A DNA stretch of 64,000 nt from JAJEEA01 sp965243615 (GTDB lineage Bacteria > Acidobacteriota > Vicinamibacteria > Vicinamibacterales > UBA8438): the NCBI GenBank assembly GCA_965243615.1, contig CBDEVO010000003.1:1550001-1614000 (forward strand), read 5' to 3'. The stretch's first letter is position 1; every line of letters starts with the position of its first letter. The translations under genes and the position numbers were made by a program. The notes beneath the pieces were generated by a model, which saw only the letters and a list, made by a program, of their open reading frames with translations, was not told the DNA's origin and made no database searches. Below, one piece after another: positions 47,402-55,699 of this stretch.

Positions 47402-48421
47402 TTACAGCAGGAACCCGTGCCGGAGGGGGTCGGCGTCGTCGATCAGGAACGTGTGCTCGCCCGTGATCCAGGCCGAGCCCTCGATCTCCGGGACGATCGC
47501 CTCGTGGTCGCCGACCGTCGTGCGGCGCAGCAGGTGCCCCCGGAACAGGGTGCCGGCCAGGCTTTCGTGCGCGAACGGGCGTTGCGCGTCCAGGAGCCCC
47601 ATCGCGTCGAGCACCGCCATGACCGCCGCCGTGCCGGTCCCGCAGGGGGAGCGATCGACCTGGTGGTCGGCGAAGATGGTGACGTTCCGCAGGTCCGCCT
47701 CGCCTTCCGCCATCCCCGTGAAGATCGTCCCGTAGACCCCCTCGAGACCGTCGTCCAGGGGGTGGCTCACCTTCAGCACGCGCTCGACCGCCCGCGCGAT
47801 GTCCATGCCGGTGCGGCGCAGCGCCGCGAGCGACTCGCGCCGCAGGGGAATCCCGACCGCCTCGCTGTCGACGATGGCGTAGAAGGCGCCCCCGAAGGCC
47901 ACGTCCACCGGGACCGTCCGGCCGTTCGCCGCGACGGGAAGCCCGGCCCGGTACACGAACGACGGCACGTTCTCGAAAGCGACCGCGGACACGCGCCTCG
48001 GCGCCGGGTCCTCCCGGGTCGGAGCGGCCCGGGCCGCGCGGGCGCGCACGAGGCCCGCCGGCGACTCCAGCGCGACGACCGGCGGCTCGCCGGGCACGCT
48101 GATCAGCCCGCGCTCGAGGGCGATGGTGCAGACGGCGACGACCCCGTGCCCGCACATCGTGCTGTAACCCTCGTTGTGCATGAACAGCACGCCGGCGTGG
48201 GCCGCGTCGCTGCACGGCTCGGTCAGGACCGCCCCGTACATGTCGGCGTGGCCGCGCGGCTCGTGCATCAGCGCGGTGCGGAGCCAGTCGCAGTGCTCGC
48301 GGACCCAGGCGCGCTTGTCGAGCATCGACGCGCCGGCCGGCGCGGGGAACCCCTCCGTCACCAGCCGCAGGGGCTCGCCGGCGGCATGGGCGTCGATGGT
48401 CCGGATCCGGTGGATCGCCAT
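47402..48421 (-). CDS. Proline racemase family enzyme (probable hydroxyproline 2-epimerase)
   Basis: A 339-residue protein with both catalytic cysteines: Cys90 in STMCGHGV and Cys260 in DRSPCGTGTAAV. Having Cys at both places excludes the trans-3-hydroxyproline dehydratase branch, which carries Thr at the second. The reaction is alpha-carbon inversion of proline or 4-hydroxyproline. Substrate choice cannot be made from what is visible. No hydroxyproline catabolic genes flank it. Confidence 0.87.
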   Translation of the reverse strand: MAIHRIRTIDAHAAGEPLRLVTEGFPAPAGASMLDKRAWVREHCDWLRTALMHEPRGHADMYGAVLTEPCSDAAHAGVLFMHNEGYSTMCGHGVVAVCTIALERGLISVPGEPPVVALESPAGLVRARAARAAPTREDPAPRRVSAVAFENVPSFVYRAGLPVAANGRTVPVDVAFGGAFYAIVDSEAVGIPLRRESLAALRRTGMDIARAVERVLKVSHPLDDGLEGVYGTIFTGMAEGEADLRNVTIFADHQVDRSPCGTGTAAVMAVLDAMGLLDAQRPFAHESLAGTLFRGHLLRRTTVGDHEAIVPEIEGSAWITGEHTFLIDDADPLRHGFLL

Positions 48422-48469
48422 GCCGTGCGACCGCGTCCGCGGAAGGGGAGTTCAGGTCGAACGGAGAAT

Positions 48470-48544
48470 TGGTAGCGGTACGGGGATTCGAACCCCGGTC
48501 CCGTGGCTGAGAACCACGTATCCTAACCCCTAGACGATACCGCC
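48470..48544 (-). tRNA. tRNA-Glu (anticodon CTC)
   Basis: Read on the minus strand, the sequence begins GGCGGTATCGTCTAGGGGTT. It has an anticodon arm GTGGTT-CTC-AGCCAC, a T arm with GGTTCGAATCC, and ends TACCGCT-A-CCA. All four arms pair, with a G-U at the first acceptor position. The anticodon (48509-48511) is CTC, and the general shape matches tRNA-Glu. CCA is encoded. It lies between the racemase and the M23 gene. Confidence 0.95.
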
Positions 48545-48692
48545 ACAGAGCTGCAGGACGCCTGAACGAGACGCGCAAACAATACTATCAATCCGGGCGC
48601 CGGCCGGTCAACGCGGCTCCCCGCGGCGTCTCCCTCGACGTCAGGGACCGGCCGGGCGCTCCCGGGGGACGTCGGCGACCCCGAGCCGTTCC

Positions 48693-48755
48693 ACTGCGCA
48701 ATTCTGCCCGGGACTGCGCGGTTCTGCTCAAGACTGCGCAATTCTGCCCTATAAT
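48693..48755 (+). promoter_or_regulatory. Three 20-bp tandem repeats leading into TATAAT
   Basis: Units begin at 48693, 48713 and 48733, each ACTGCGC(AA/GG)TTCTGC plus four to six variable bases. The third unit runs into a perfect TATAAT (48750-48755). The M23 start GTG is 6 bases further, so transcription would start at the start codon. Repeats two DNA turns apart next to a promoter suggest sites for a dimeric regulator. Confidence 0.65.
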
Positions 48756-48761
48756 GCCGGC

Positions 48762-50141
48762 GTGGGTCGCCTCATCGTCGCGCTCGTCCTCCTCGGCGCC
48801 GTCGCCCTTGGCGCCGGCCTCTACGTGGGCGCGGGCCGCGGCCCCGGGCCGGCCATCGAGATTCACGAGCCCGCCCGCTTCATCGGCCGCCAATTCGAGT
48901 TCGCGGCGACGATCGACCCCGGCGACGCGGAGCTGACCGCGATCACCGCGGCCATCGAGCAGAACGGCGTTTCGGTGCCGGTCTTCTCCCTGTCCGCCCC
49001 CGACGACGCCCGGATCACGCAGGAAACGGAGACCCGCATCCGCATCGGCCGCAGCCTGACGCGCGACGCGTATCCGAATCTCGTGGAGGGCCCCGCGTCG
49101 ATCTCCGTGGAGGCGACCCACGCCCGGTTGTTCGGCCTGCGGGAACGCAGTGCCGCCGCCCGGCACGATGTCGCGGCGCGGTTCAGGCCGCCGCGACTGT
49201 CCATCGCGTCCACGTTCCACTTCGTCAACCACGGCGGGGCGGAGCTGGCGGTCTATCGCGTCAATCCGCCCGACGCGGAGTCCGGGGTCCGGGTCGGAGA
49301 CCGTTCCTATCGCGGCTACCCCGCGTCGGCGGCGGGGGTGGCCAGTCCCGACGAGACCCTGCGGGTGGCGTTCTTCGCGCTGCTGCACGATCAGGAGCTC
49401 GACGCGCCGATCCGCCTGTACGCCCGGGACGGGGCCGGCAACGAGGCCGAGGCGGACTTCGACCATCGCGTCTTCCCGCGCCGGTTCCGGCGTTCGCGGC
49501 TGACCGTGGGCGACCGTTTCCTGGCCCGGGTGGTGCCGGACATCGTGGCCCGAAGCGACGAGTTCGCCTCCATCCCGCTACCGCCGGACGCCGGCCTGCT
49601 CGAGGAGTATCTCGCCATCAACGGCCCGCTTCGGCGCCTCAACGCCGAGCGCATCCGGGAGCTGGCGGCGGACACCGCCGACGAGCGGCTCTGGTCGGAG
49701 CCGTTCCGGCAACTGGCCAACTCGCAGGTCGAGTCGGGCTTCGGCGACCACCGCACCTACCTGTACGAGGGACGCGAGGTGGACCAGCAGGTGCATCTCG
49801 GGTTCGACCTCTCGGTGACCGCCAACGTGCCGATCGTCGCCGCCAACGACGGCCGCGTGATCTGGGCCGACTATCTGGGCATCTACGGCAACACCGTGAT
49901 CGTCGACCACGGCCTCGGGCTGCAGTCGCTCTACGCGCACCTGTCGTCGATCGGCGTCGGGGTCGGCGACGCCGTGGCCCTCGGCGACGAACTCGGGCAG
50001 AGCGGCATGACGGGGCTCGCGGGCGGCGACCACCTCCACTTCACGATGCTCCTGCACGGCGAGCCCGTCACCCCCGTCGAGTGGTGGGACCCGCACTGGA
50101 TCGAGGACCGGGTGGACCGCAAGCTGCGGGACGCGTCCTGA
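48762..50141 (+). CDS. M23-family zinc metallopeptidase with N-terminal anchor
   Basis: A 459-residue protein starting at GTG, with an N-terminal membrane anchor or signal (VALVLLGAVALGAGLYVGAG). About 300 residues of Ig-like, beta-rich region follow (two repeats around residues 30-240), then a C-terminal M23 domain. Metal and catalytic residues are H345 and D349 (VHLGFDL) and H424-x-H426 (HLHF). These enzymes cut peptidoglycan cross-links or act in cell division and envelope remodelling. There is no Shine-Dalgarno and the promoter position implies a leaderless mRNA. Confidence 0.88.
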   Translation: MGRLIVALVLLGAVALGAGLYVGAGRGPGPAIEIHEPARFIGRQFEFAATIDPGDAELTAITAAIEQNGVSVPVFSLSAPDDARITQETETRIRIGRSLTRDAYPNLVEGPASISVEATHARLFGLRERSAAARHDVAARFRPPRLSIASTFHFVNHGGAELAVYRVNPPDAESGVRVGDRSYRGYPASAAGVASPDETLRVAFFALLHDQELDAPIRLYARDGAGNEAEADFDHRVFPRRFRRSRLTVGDRFLARVVPDIVARSDEFASIPLPPDAGLLEEYLAINGPLRRLNAERIRELAADTADERLWSEPFRQLANSQVESGFGDHRTYLYEGREVDQQVHLGFDLSVTANVPIVAANDGRVIWADYLGIYGNTVIVDHGLGLQSLYAHLSSIGVGVGDAVALGDELGQSGMTGLAGGDHLHFTMLLHGEPVTPVEWWDPHWIEDRVDRKLRDAS

Positions 50142-50195
50142 CCTCGGCGCCGGTGTTCGACGCGCGCGGCGGCCGTTCGACGCGGCGCCGCCGGT

Positions 50196-50224
50196 TTACG
50201 CCGCCCGGTCGCCTGTGATACAAA
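50196..50224 (+). promoter_or_regulatory. Extended -10 promoter before the cupredoxin-like gene
   Basis: TTACGC, 17-base spacer, TACAAA (50219-50224), with TG at the extended -10 position. The segment GCCTGTGATACA (50211-50222) is the same as in the promoters at 41139 and 52773. The gene starts about 145 bases downstream, so a long leader is expected. Confidence 0.5.
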
Positions 50225-50367
50225 ATAGGCGCTTCGGAGGCGCCCGGAGTGCGGGTGCCGCGCGCCTCGGCATGGAGCCATCTTCCCGTTGTTCCCGGAT
50301 CGGGCGCATGCAGATGCGGCCCGCTTCAATCCGCAAATCACACGAGGGGTTCGCAGGAGTCAGAGCA

Positions 50368-51132
50368 ATGCAACAGCGAAAACTGTGGTCGATTCTGTCC
50401 ATCCTCGCCGTCGCCGCCGCGGCGGCCTGCGGCGGTGGCGGCGAGGAAGCGCCTGCGGCGGTCGCGGAGCCGGCGGCGCCGGCCTTCGATCCGTCGACCG
50501 CGGGCGACGTCTCCGGCATGGTGATGGTGGACGGCGAGCTCCCGGCTGCGGAAGAGCTCATGATGAACTCGGATCCGAACTGCATGATGGCCGCGACCAA
50601 CACGATGTCGAGCACCTACGTCGGCAGCGACGGCCATCTCGGCAACGTCTTCGTGTACGTGCGGGAGGGCCTCGGCGACATGACCTTCCCGACGCCGAGC
50701 GAGGTGGTGGAGCTGAACCAGGAGGGGTGCCGCTACATTCCCCACGTCCTGGGCATCCAGGTCGGCCAGACCCTCAACATCCTCAACAGCGACGCCACGC
50801 TGCACAACATCCACGCCATCCCCGCCGCGAACGAAGAGTTCAACATGGGGCAGCCGATTCAGGGCATGCAGTTCGACCGGACGTTCGACAACGTCGAGGT
50901 GATGGTGCCGTTCCGGTGCGACGTGCACGGCTGGATGAACGCGTACGTCGGGGTGCTCGACCATCCGTACTTCGCGGTCACCGGCGAGGACGGCATGTTC
51001 GACATCAGCTCGCTGCCCCCGGGCGACTACGTCATCGAGGCGTGGCACGAGGCGCTCGGCACCCAGACCCAGAACGTGACCGTCGCCACCGGCGCGACCG
51101 CCGAAGTGTCGTTCACCTTCTCCGTTTCGTAG
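50368..51132 (+). CDS. Cupredoxin-like lipoprotein
   Basis: A 254-residue protein with a lipobox ending at Cys21 (LAVAAAAAC) and a Pro/Ala linker. A plastocyanin-like domain follows, with candidate copper ligands in TLHNIHAIP and MVPFRCDVHGWM (His, Cys, His, Met). The last part is a small carboxypeptidase-regulatory-like fold (FDISSLPPGDYVIEAWHEAL). GGAG precedes the ATG. It would act outside the membrane as an electron carrier or copper-binding protein. ctaB and a DUF420 gene follow, which points to cytochrome oxidase assembly or electron transfer. Confidence 0.8.
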   Translation: MQQRKLWSILSILAVAAAAACGGGGEEAPAAVAEPAAPAFDPSTAGDVSGMVMVDGELPAAEELMMNSDPNCMMAATNTMSSTYVGSDGHLGNVFVYVREGLGDMTFPTPSEVVELNQEGCRYIPHVLGIQVGQTLNILNSDATLHNIHAIPAANEEFNMGQPIQGMQFDRTFDNVEVMVPFRCDVHGWMNAYVGVLDHPYFAVTGEDGMFDISSLPPGDYVIEAWHEALGTQTQNVTVATGATAEVSFTFSVS

Positions 51133-51135
51133 CAG

Positions 51136-51158
51136 CCTGCGCCGTCGAACGGTGCAGG
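51136..51158. repeat. REP-like hairpin, copy 4
   Basis: Arms CCTGC / GCAGG and CCGT / ACGG with loop CGA and one internal mismatch. It begins 4 bases after the cupredoxin-like gene stop and may act as its terminator. Confidence 0.6.
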
Positions 51159-51282
51159 CCCCCGGCGGACTTCCTCCTCGTTCGGCCGGCCGGACGCCGT
51201 CGCCCGACGGTTCGTCCGGCCGGCCTCGCGGGCATCTCTCCCGTTCGTCCCGGGGCCGCGCGGCCAACACGAGAGCGACCGC

Positions 51283-52179
51283 ATGATGCGCGCGAGGCAG
51301 GCGGCGGGCACCGGCGCCACCATCGCGTCGGGCAGCCGCCTCGCCGACTTCGTCACCCTCACCAAGCCGCGGCTGAACTCGCTGGTCGTCGTCACGACCG
51401 GCGTGGGGTACCTGGCGGCCGGCGCCGACGTGGACCTGCCGGTGCTGGCGCACACGACCGTCGGCGCCGCCTTGGTGGCGGGGGCGGCCGCCGCCCTCAA
51501 CCAGATCGGCGAGCGCGACCTGGACGTGCGGATGCCCCGGACCCGGGATCGACCCCTGGCCGCGGGACGGTTGCAGCCGGTGGAGGCGGCGGGGTTCGCG
51601 GCGCTGCTGGCCCTCGCCGGCCTCGTGCAGATCGGGGCCGGGGCCAACCTCCTGGCCGCGCTCCTCGCCCTTGCCACGCTGGTAAGCTATGCCGCGGTCT
51701 ACACGCCGCTGAAGCGCCGGACCCACTGGGCCGTCCTCGTAGGGGCGGTGCCGGGCGCCCTGCCCGTGGTCATCGGCTGGGCGGCGGCGCGGCCGTTGTC
51801 GGCCGAGGCGTGGTCGCTGTTCGCCCTGCTCTTCGTCTGGCAGCTTCCGCACTTCCTCGCGCTGGCCTGGTTGTACCGCGACGACTTCGGGAGGGCCGGC
51901 CTGCCGCTGCTCGCGGTGACGGACGCCACCGGGCGCCGCACGGCGCGGCACCTGATCGCCTACAGCGTGCTGCTGCTGCCGGTCAGCCTCGCACCCGCTT
52001 GGCTGGGCGTGGCGGGAGCCGGCTACGCGGCCGGGGCGAGCCTGCTGGGGGCCGGCCTGCTCGCCCTCGCGTGCCGGTTCGCGGCCCGCCGGACGACCGC
52101 GGAGGCGCGGCTGCTGTTCCGGGCCACGCTCATCTATCTGCCGCTGGTCTGGTTGCTGCTGCTGGCCGACCCGGCCTGA
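51283..52179 (+). CDS. ctaB: Protoheme IX farnesyltransferase
   Basis: A 298-residue UbiA-superfamily membrane enzyme. It has the prenyl-diphosphate motif ALNQIGERDLDVRM followed by PRTRDRPL (N73, D79, D81), and about eight helices. It converts haem b into haem o for haem-copper oxidases. The neighbouring DUF420 gene and the copper lipoprotein agree with this role. Confidence 0.93.
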   Translation: MMRARQAAGTGATIASGSRLADFVTLTKPRLNSLVVVTTGVGYLAAGADVDLPVLAHTTVGAALVAGAAAALNQIGERDLDVRMPRTRDRPLAAGRLQPVEAAGFAALLALAGLVQIGAGANLLAALLALATLVSYAAVYTPLKRRTHWAVLVGAVPGALPVVIGWAAARPLSAEAWSLFALLFVWQLPHFLALAWLYRDDFGRAGLPLLAVTDATGRRTARHLIAYSVLLLPVSLAPAWLGVAGAGYAAGASLLGAGLLALACRFAARRTTAEARLLFRATLIYLPLVWLLLLADPA

Positions 52180-52218
52180 GCGGCATCGCCGTGTCGAGGG
52201 CCCTCGGAGCCCAAGCCG

Positions 52219-52644
52219 ATGTTCGAGGTCACCCAGCTTCCCGCCGTCAACGCTACCCTCAACAGCATCGCGGCCGTCCTGCTCGCGGCCGGCTACGCGT
52301 GCATCCGGCGCGGCCGCATCGACCTCCACCGGCGCTGCATGCTGGCCGCGTTCGCGACCTCGGCGCTGTTCCTGGTCTCGTACCTCGTGTACCACGCGCA
52401 GGTCGGCTCGCGGCCGTTCACGGGCGACGGGCCGGTTCGCGTCGTGTACTTCACGATCCTCGTCTCCCACATCGTCCTCGCGGCCGCCATCCTGCCCCTG
52501 GCCATCGTCACCCTGCGCCGCGGCCTCCGCCGCGACGACGCCCGTCACGCCGCCCTCGCCCGGTGGACCCTGCCCATCTGGCTCTACGTCTCGGTGACCG
52601 GCGTCGCGGTGTACTGGATGCTCTATCGCCTTCATCCCGCCTGA
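52219..52644 (+). CDS. DUF420 membrane protein
   Basis: A 141-residue protein with four predicted helices and the conserved block RRGRIDLHRRCMLAAFATSA. DUF420 proteins are usually encoded beside ctaB/ctaA and oxidase genes and are linked to cytochrome aa3 assembly. It follows ctaB by 39 bases. A hairpin at its stop probably ends the operon. Confidence 0.87.
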   Translation: MFEVTQLPAVNATLNSIAAVLLAAGYACIRRGRIDLHRRCMLAAFATSALFLVSYLVYHAQVGSRPFTGDGPVRVVYFTILVSHIVLAAAILPLAIVTLRRGLRRDDARHAALARWTLPIWLYVSVTGVAVYWMLYRLHPA

Positions 52645-52701
52645 CCGGGCGCAGCCCGGTCGTCGACCGCGCCGGGCAGCCGTCGCCGGTCGTCGACCGC
52701 G
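52643..52701 (+). terminator. Hairpin overlapping the DUF420 stop, and 16-base direct repeat
   Basis: GACCGGGC-GCA-GCCCGGTC (52643-52661) is a perfect 8-bp stem beginning in the DUF420 stop codon. It has no clear U-tract. The 16-base segment CCGGTCGTCGACCGCG occurs identically at 52656-52671 and 52686-52701, each holding the palindrome GGTCGTCGACC. Confidence 0.5.
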
Positions 52702-52772
52702 AAACCGGCGAGGTGCGTCAGGCCCGGTCACTCAGGCTCATGTTGCGTTTGAATCGCCCGGTCACCGGAACC

Positions 52773-52801
52773 TTGCGCAAGCTGCATGCCTGTGATACAG
52801 A
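52773..52801 (+). promoter_or_regulatory. Promoter of the RiPP precursor gene
   Basis: TTGCGC (52773-52778), 17-base spacer, TACAGA (52796-52801), with TG at the extended -10 position and the shared GCCTGTGATACA. The leader to the start codon at 52877 would be about 70 bases, with a local A/T-rich stretch unlike its surroundings. Confidence 0.55.
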
Positions 52802-52876
52802 TATGGTACCGTCGTGTTTGTCGCGAACCTGTATAGCGATTTTTTCGTTTCATTCACGTAGGGGAAGGAGACGCCG

Positions 52877-53146
52877 ATGGCTCAATCGTTTCAGACGGTC
52901 GACGAGTTCTATGACTACGCCCGAAACAAGGCGGTGGAGGACGAGGAGTTCAGGTCCCGCCTGCTCGCAGACCCCAAGGCGGTGATCGAGGAAGAACTGG
53001 ACCTGACCATTCCTGACGGGCTCGACATCCAGGTGCACGAGGACACGGCCACGACCTCCCACTTCGTGATTCCGCCCTCGGCCAAGCTCGCCGAAAAGGA
53101 CATGCGCGCCGTGGCGGCGGGTGGCCACTGGTGCTCCCCGATCTAG
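52877..53146 (+). CDS. NHLP-family RiPP precursor peptide
   Basis: An 89-residue peptide preceded by a very strong ribosome site (GGGGAAGGAG, spacing ~7). Residues 5-60 match the nitrile-hydratase-alpha-like leader: helical FRSRLLADPKAVIEEELDLT, then IPDGLDIQVHED and HFVIPP. The leader ends MRAVAAGG (GG at 82-83), the site cut by C39 peptidases fused to NHLM exporters. The predicted core is just HWCSPI. It contains modifiable His, Trp, Cys and Ser and no acidic side chain. NHLP precursors are known to feed different modifying enzymes. Here the partners are downstream CoA-transferases and a methyltransferase. Confidence 0.9.
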   Translation: MAQSFQTVDEFYDYARNKAVEDEEFRSRLLADPKAVIEEELDLTIPDGLDIQVHEDTATTSHFVIPPSAKLAEKDMRAVAAGGHWCSPI

Positions 53147-53381
53147 CTGTCTGGTGCTGCGTCACGCCATGATCTTCGGGTACGGACCTGGCCTTGTGGT
53201 CACATCGTCAACGACTTGCCAGCACCGAATACCCGAACTCCTGGCTGTGTCACTGCACTAGCTGTCTCGCTGGATCCGGGCCATCGGCCGGCTCCGTCGG
53301 CGGGCAGTTTCGGTGGCTGACGTCGACGGGCTCTGCAACTCGACACGCGTCTGGTCGACGGGTATCGAGGGTGGCTTGCGC

Positions 53382-54428
53382 GTGAGCGACAGCCTGTCCT
53401 TCGGGGGGCTTCTCGGGGGAGTGAGGCGGCTGTTCCCGCCGGCGTTGCTGAGCGGGGCCGGGCTCGAGCGTCTTCTGGTCGTGGCGGAGCGATTGCCGCT
53501 CTGCGTGATCGATCAGCCATTCGGCTTCGAGTTCGCGCTCTGCGACGAAGCGGCCGACTCGGATTTCTGTGTGATTCCCGCGCTAGGCTCGTCCCTTGCC
53601 GCGCACTACGTCCGTGCGGGCGCGGCGGCCCCGCCCGGCTCCGCCGCGGCAGCCTTGGGCGCCTGCCTTGCCCGAAATGCTCGCGACCCCGCTTCTTTTT
53701 TGGCCGGCAGAGACGGCAGCATCATCCTCGAGTACGACGTTCCGGCGCATCGCCAGGAGGAACCGCCGCCGCCCGGCATCTTCTTCGTGCCGGGCGGCGC
53801 TACGGTCGACGCCGCGCGGAAGCTCCTCGGCGATCCGGCCGACGCCGTAGCCGCTCTGTGGGCCGCGGCCGGTCTGCGCGCCGACCCCGCGGAGTTGCGC
53901 CAAGTCGAGCGCGTGTTCGAGGTCTTCTCCGACGCCGGGTTGGTCGTCCAGGCGGGCGTGTTGCCGGGGCGACCGCAGCGCGCCGTGCGCCTCGTCGTGC
54001 ATCGCATCGAAACCGCCGAGCTTCCCGGCCTGCTCGATCGGCTCCGGTGGCCGGGATCGGCCGACATGGCCCTGTCGGTGACGGCGGCGACGCACGACCT
54101 GACCTCCCCCGGCGCCGTCCTCAGCCTCGATGTCTCGGCGAGGGGCGTCTCGCCGCGGCTGGGGCTGGAGCTGTTCCGTCCGGGGCAGCGGTTTCCCGTC
54201 GACCGCACGGGCTGGCAACCGACGATCGAGCGGCTGACGGAGAGGCGGTGGTGCGTGCCTGCGAAGGCCGAGGGCCTGCGCGAGTGGCCGCGCGCCGAGC
54301 GGGTGCTCGGCCCCCACGGCGTCTACCGGGTCTACCAGTACATCAATCACATCAAGGCGGTCGTGGATCGCGGCCGCGTCGTTGCCAAGGCCTACGCGGC
54401 CATGGTCGTCCGTCGGTTCGACGCGTGA
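53382..54428 (+). CDS. Unrecognised RiPP-cluster protein, 348 residues
   Basis: I do not recognise this family. Starting from GTG at 53382 (GAGGG upstream; a GTG at 53313 is possible), the product is 348 residues with no signal or membrane helix. Its features are a hydrophobic start (FGGLLGGVRRLFPPALL), a central alternating strand region (LVVHRIETAELPGLLDRLRW, AVLSLDVSARGVSPRLGLEL), and a C-terminal YQYINHIKAVVDRGRVVAKA followed by YAAM. It lies between the precursor and the CoA-transferases, all on the plus strand with gaps of 235 and 31 bases. It is therefore the best candidate for a dedicated tailoring or leader-recognition protein. Confidence 0.75.
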   Translation: MSDSLSFGGLLGGVRRLFPPALLSGAGLERLLVVAERLPLCVIDQPFGFEFALCDEAADSDFCVIPALGSSLAAHYVRAGAAAPPGSAAAALGACLARNARDPASFLAGRDGSIILEYDVPAHRQEEPPPPGIFFVPGGATVDAARKLLGDPADAVAALWAAAGLRADPAELRQVERVFEVFSDAGLVVQAGVLPGRPQRAVRLVVHRIETAELPGLLDRLRWPGSADMALSVTAATHDLTSPGAVLSLDVSARGVSPRLGLELFRPGQRFPVDRTGWQPTIERLTERRWCVPAKAEGLREWPRAERVLGPHGVYRVYQYINHIKAVVDRGRVVAKAYAAMVVRRFDA

Positions 54429-54459
54429 GGCGGTCGAGCCGGCACGCGGAGGACGCGAC

Positions 54460-55674
54460 TTGCCTGCATTGGACGGCCTGAGGATCCTCGACCTGACGCA
54501 GTTCGAGGCCGGTCCCGCTTGCACGCAGGCGCTGGCCTGGCTGGGGGCCGATGTCGTGAAGGTCGAGAAGCCCGGGCGCGGCGACCGGGCCCGCGGCGCC
54601 GACACCGCCCGCAACGAAGCCTACGCCCCCCTGTTCTGCGCCTGGAACGCCAACAAGCGGAGCCTGGCGATCCACATCGGTAGCGAGCAGGGCCATGCAC
54701 TCTTCCTGCGCCTCGTACCGAGGTTCGACGTCCTCGTGGAGAGCTTCGGGCCCGGCGTGATGGAGCAACTCGCCATCGACCCCGAAGCGCTGCGCCCCGT
54801 TGCTCCGGGGCTGATCTACGCACGCATCAAGGGCTTCGGAAGCAGCGGCCCGTACGCCGGCTTCGCGGTCCAGCCGCCGATCGCGCAGGCGGCGGCCGGC
54901 GCGCTGTCGATCAACGGGCAACCGGACGGACCCCCGACGATACCCGGATCGATGGGCGATGCCGGCGCCGGGATGGTTGCGGCGGTGGCGGTGCTGGCCG
55001 CCTGGGCGCAGAAGCTGCGCACCGGGCGGGGTCAACTGATCGACCTCTCGATGCAGGAGGCCATGACGTTCTTCGTGCGGGGGCGCGGCGCCCTCGGCTC
55101 GCGCTGGGGCGCCCGGGCGGCGCCGCGCAGCGGCAACGCGGGCGACGTGCCACCGGGCGATCTCTATCCCTGCAAGCCGTTCGGCCCCAACGACTACGTC
55201 TATCTCATGCCGATGACCGAGCGCCACTGGGCCTCGCTGTGCACGGCCATGGGCCGTCCCGAGCTGCGCGTCGACAGGCGCTTCTACAGCATGCCGTGGC
55301 GTATCCGGAACCATCGGGCGCTGCGCGAGGAGATCGGCGCCTGGACGAGAGCACGGACCAAGCTCGAGGCGATGGACGCCTTGGGAGCCGCGGGCGTCCC
55401 CTGCAGCGCATGCCTGGATACGGCGGAGCTGCTCCGCGACCGGCACCTGGCCGAGCGCGGCTTCATCGAGGGAATGGACCTGCCGGTGCATGGCAAGGTG
55501 ACCGTTCCGGGCTTTGCGCCGCGCCTGTCCGCATCGCGGGTGTCGGTGAAGCGCCCGCCCCGCCTGGGAGAGCACACCGACGAAGTGCTGCGCGCCGAGC
55601 TGGCGTTGGACGATTCGCAGCTCGATGCGCTGCGGGACGCCGGGGTGATCGGCGGTCCGCCGCCGCTCGACTGA
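54460..55674 (+). CDS. Class III CoA-transferase (CaiB/BaiF), RiPP cluster copy 1
   Basis: A 404-residue protein starting at TTG (54460, after GCGGAGG), chosen because the paralog downstream starts with the same residues. Blocks include LTQFEAGPACTQALAWLGAD, VEKPGRGD, AWNANKRSL and IKGFGSSGPYAG. The catalytic Asp of formyl-CoA transferases (D169 there) is present at D167 in SMGDAGAGM. No His equals the catalytic His of alpha-methylacyl-CoA racemase (GHD motif), so racemase chemistry is unlikely. Class III enzymes move CoA between acyl groups and carboxylates through Asp-anhydride and thioester intermediates. Such a gene in a RiPP operon is unusual. Confidence 0.88.
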   Translation: MPALDGLRILDLTQFEAGPACTQALAWLGADVVKVEKPGRGDRARGADTARNEAYAPLFCAWNANKRSLAIHIGSEQGHALFLRLVPRFDVLVESFGPGVMEQLAIDPEALRPVAPGLIYARIKGFGSSGPYAGFAVQPPIAQAAAGALSINGQPDGPPTIPGSMGDAGAGMVAAVAVLAAWAQKLRTGRGQLIDLSMQEAMTFFVRGRGALGSRWGARAAPRSGNAGDVPPGDLYPCKPFGPNDYVYLMPMTERHWASLCTAMGRPELRVDRRFYSMPWRIRNHRALREEIGAWTRARTKLEAMDALGAAGVPCSACLDTAELLRDRHLAERGFIEGMDLPVHGKVTVPGFAPRLSASRVSVKRPPRLGEHTDEVLRAELALDDSQLDALRDAGVIGGPPPLD

Positions 55675-55699
55675 CGCGCCGAGCGCCGGGAGGTGCGAG

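Noticed and set aside
53169..53261. A 30-codon frame after the precursor (starts MIFGYGPGLV) as a second precursor
   Set aside because: No NHLP leader, no GG site and no ribosome binding site. The repeated CTAGCTGTCT nearby could be a decayed duplicate of the precursor end but is too short to claim.
53194..53385. Cys-rich frame with WLCHCTSCL as a second core peptide
   Set aside because: It lacks a leader and starts at an unsupported codon. Cys clustering alone is weak evidence.
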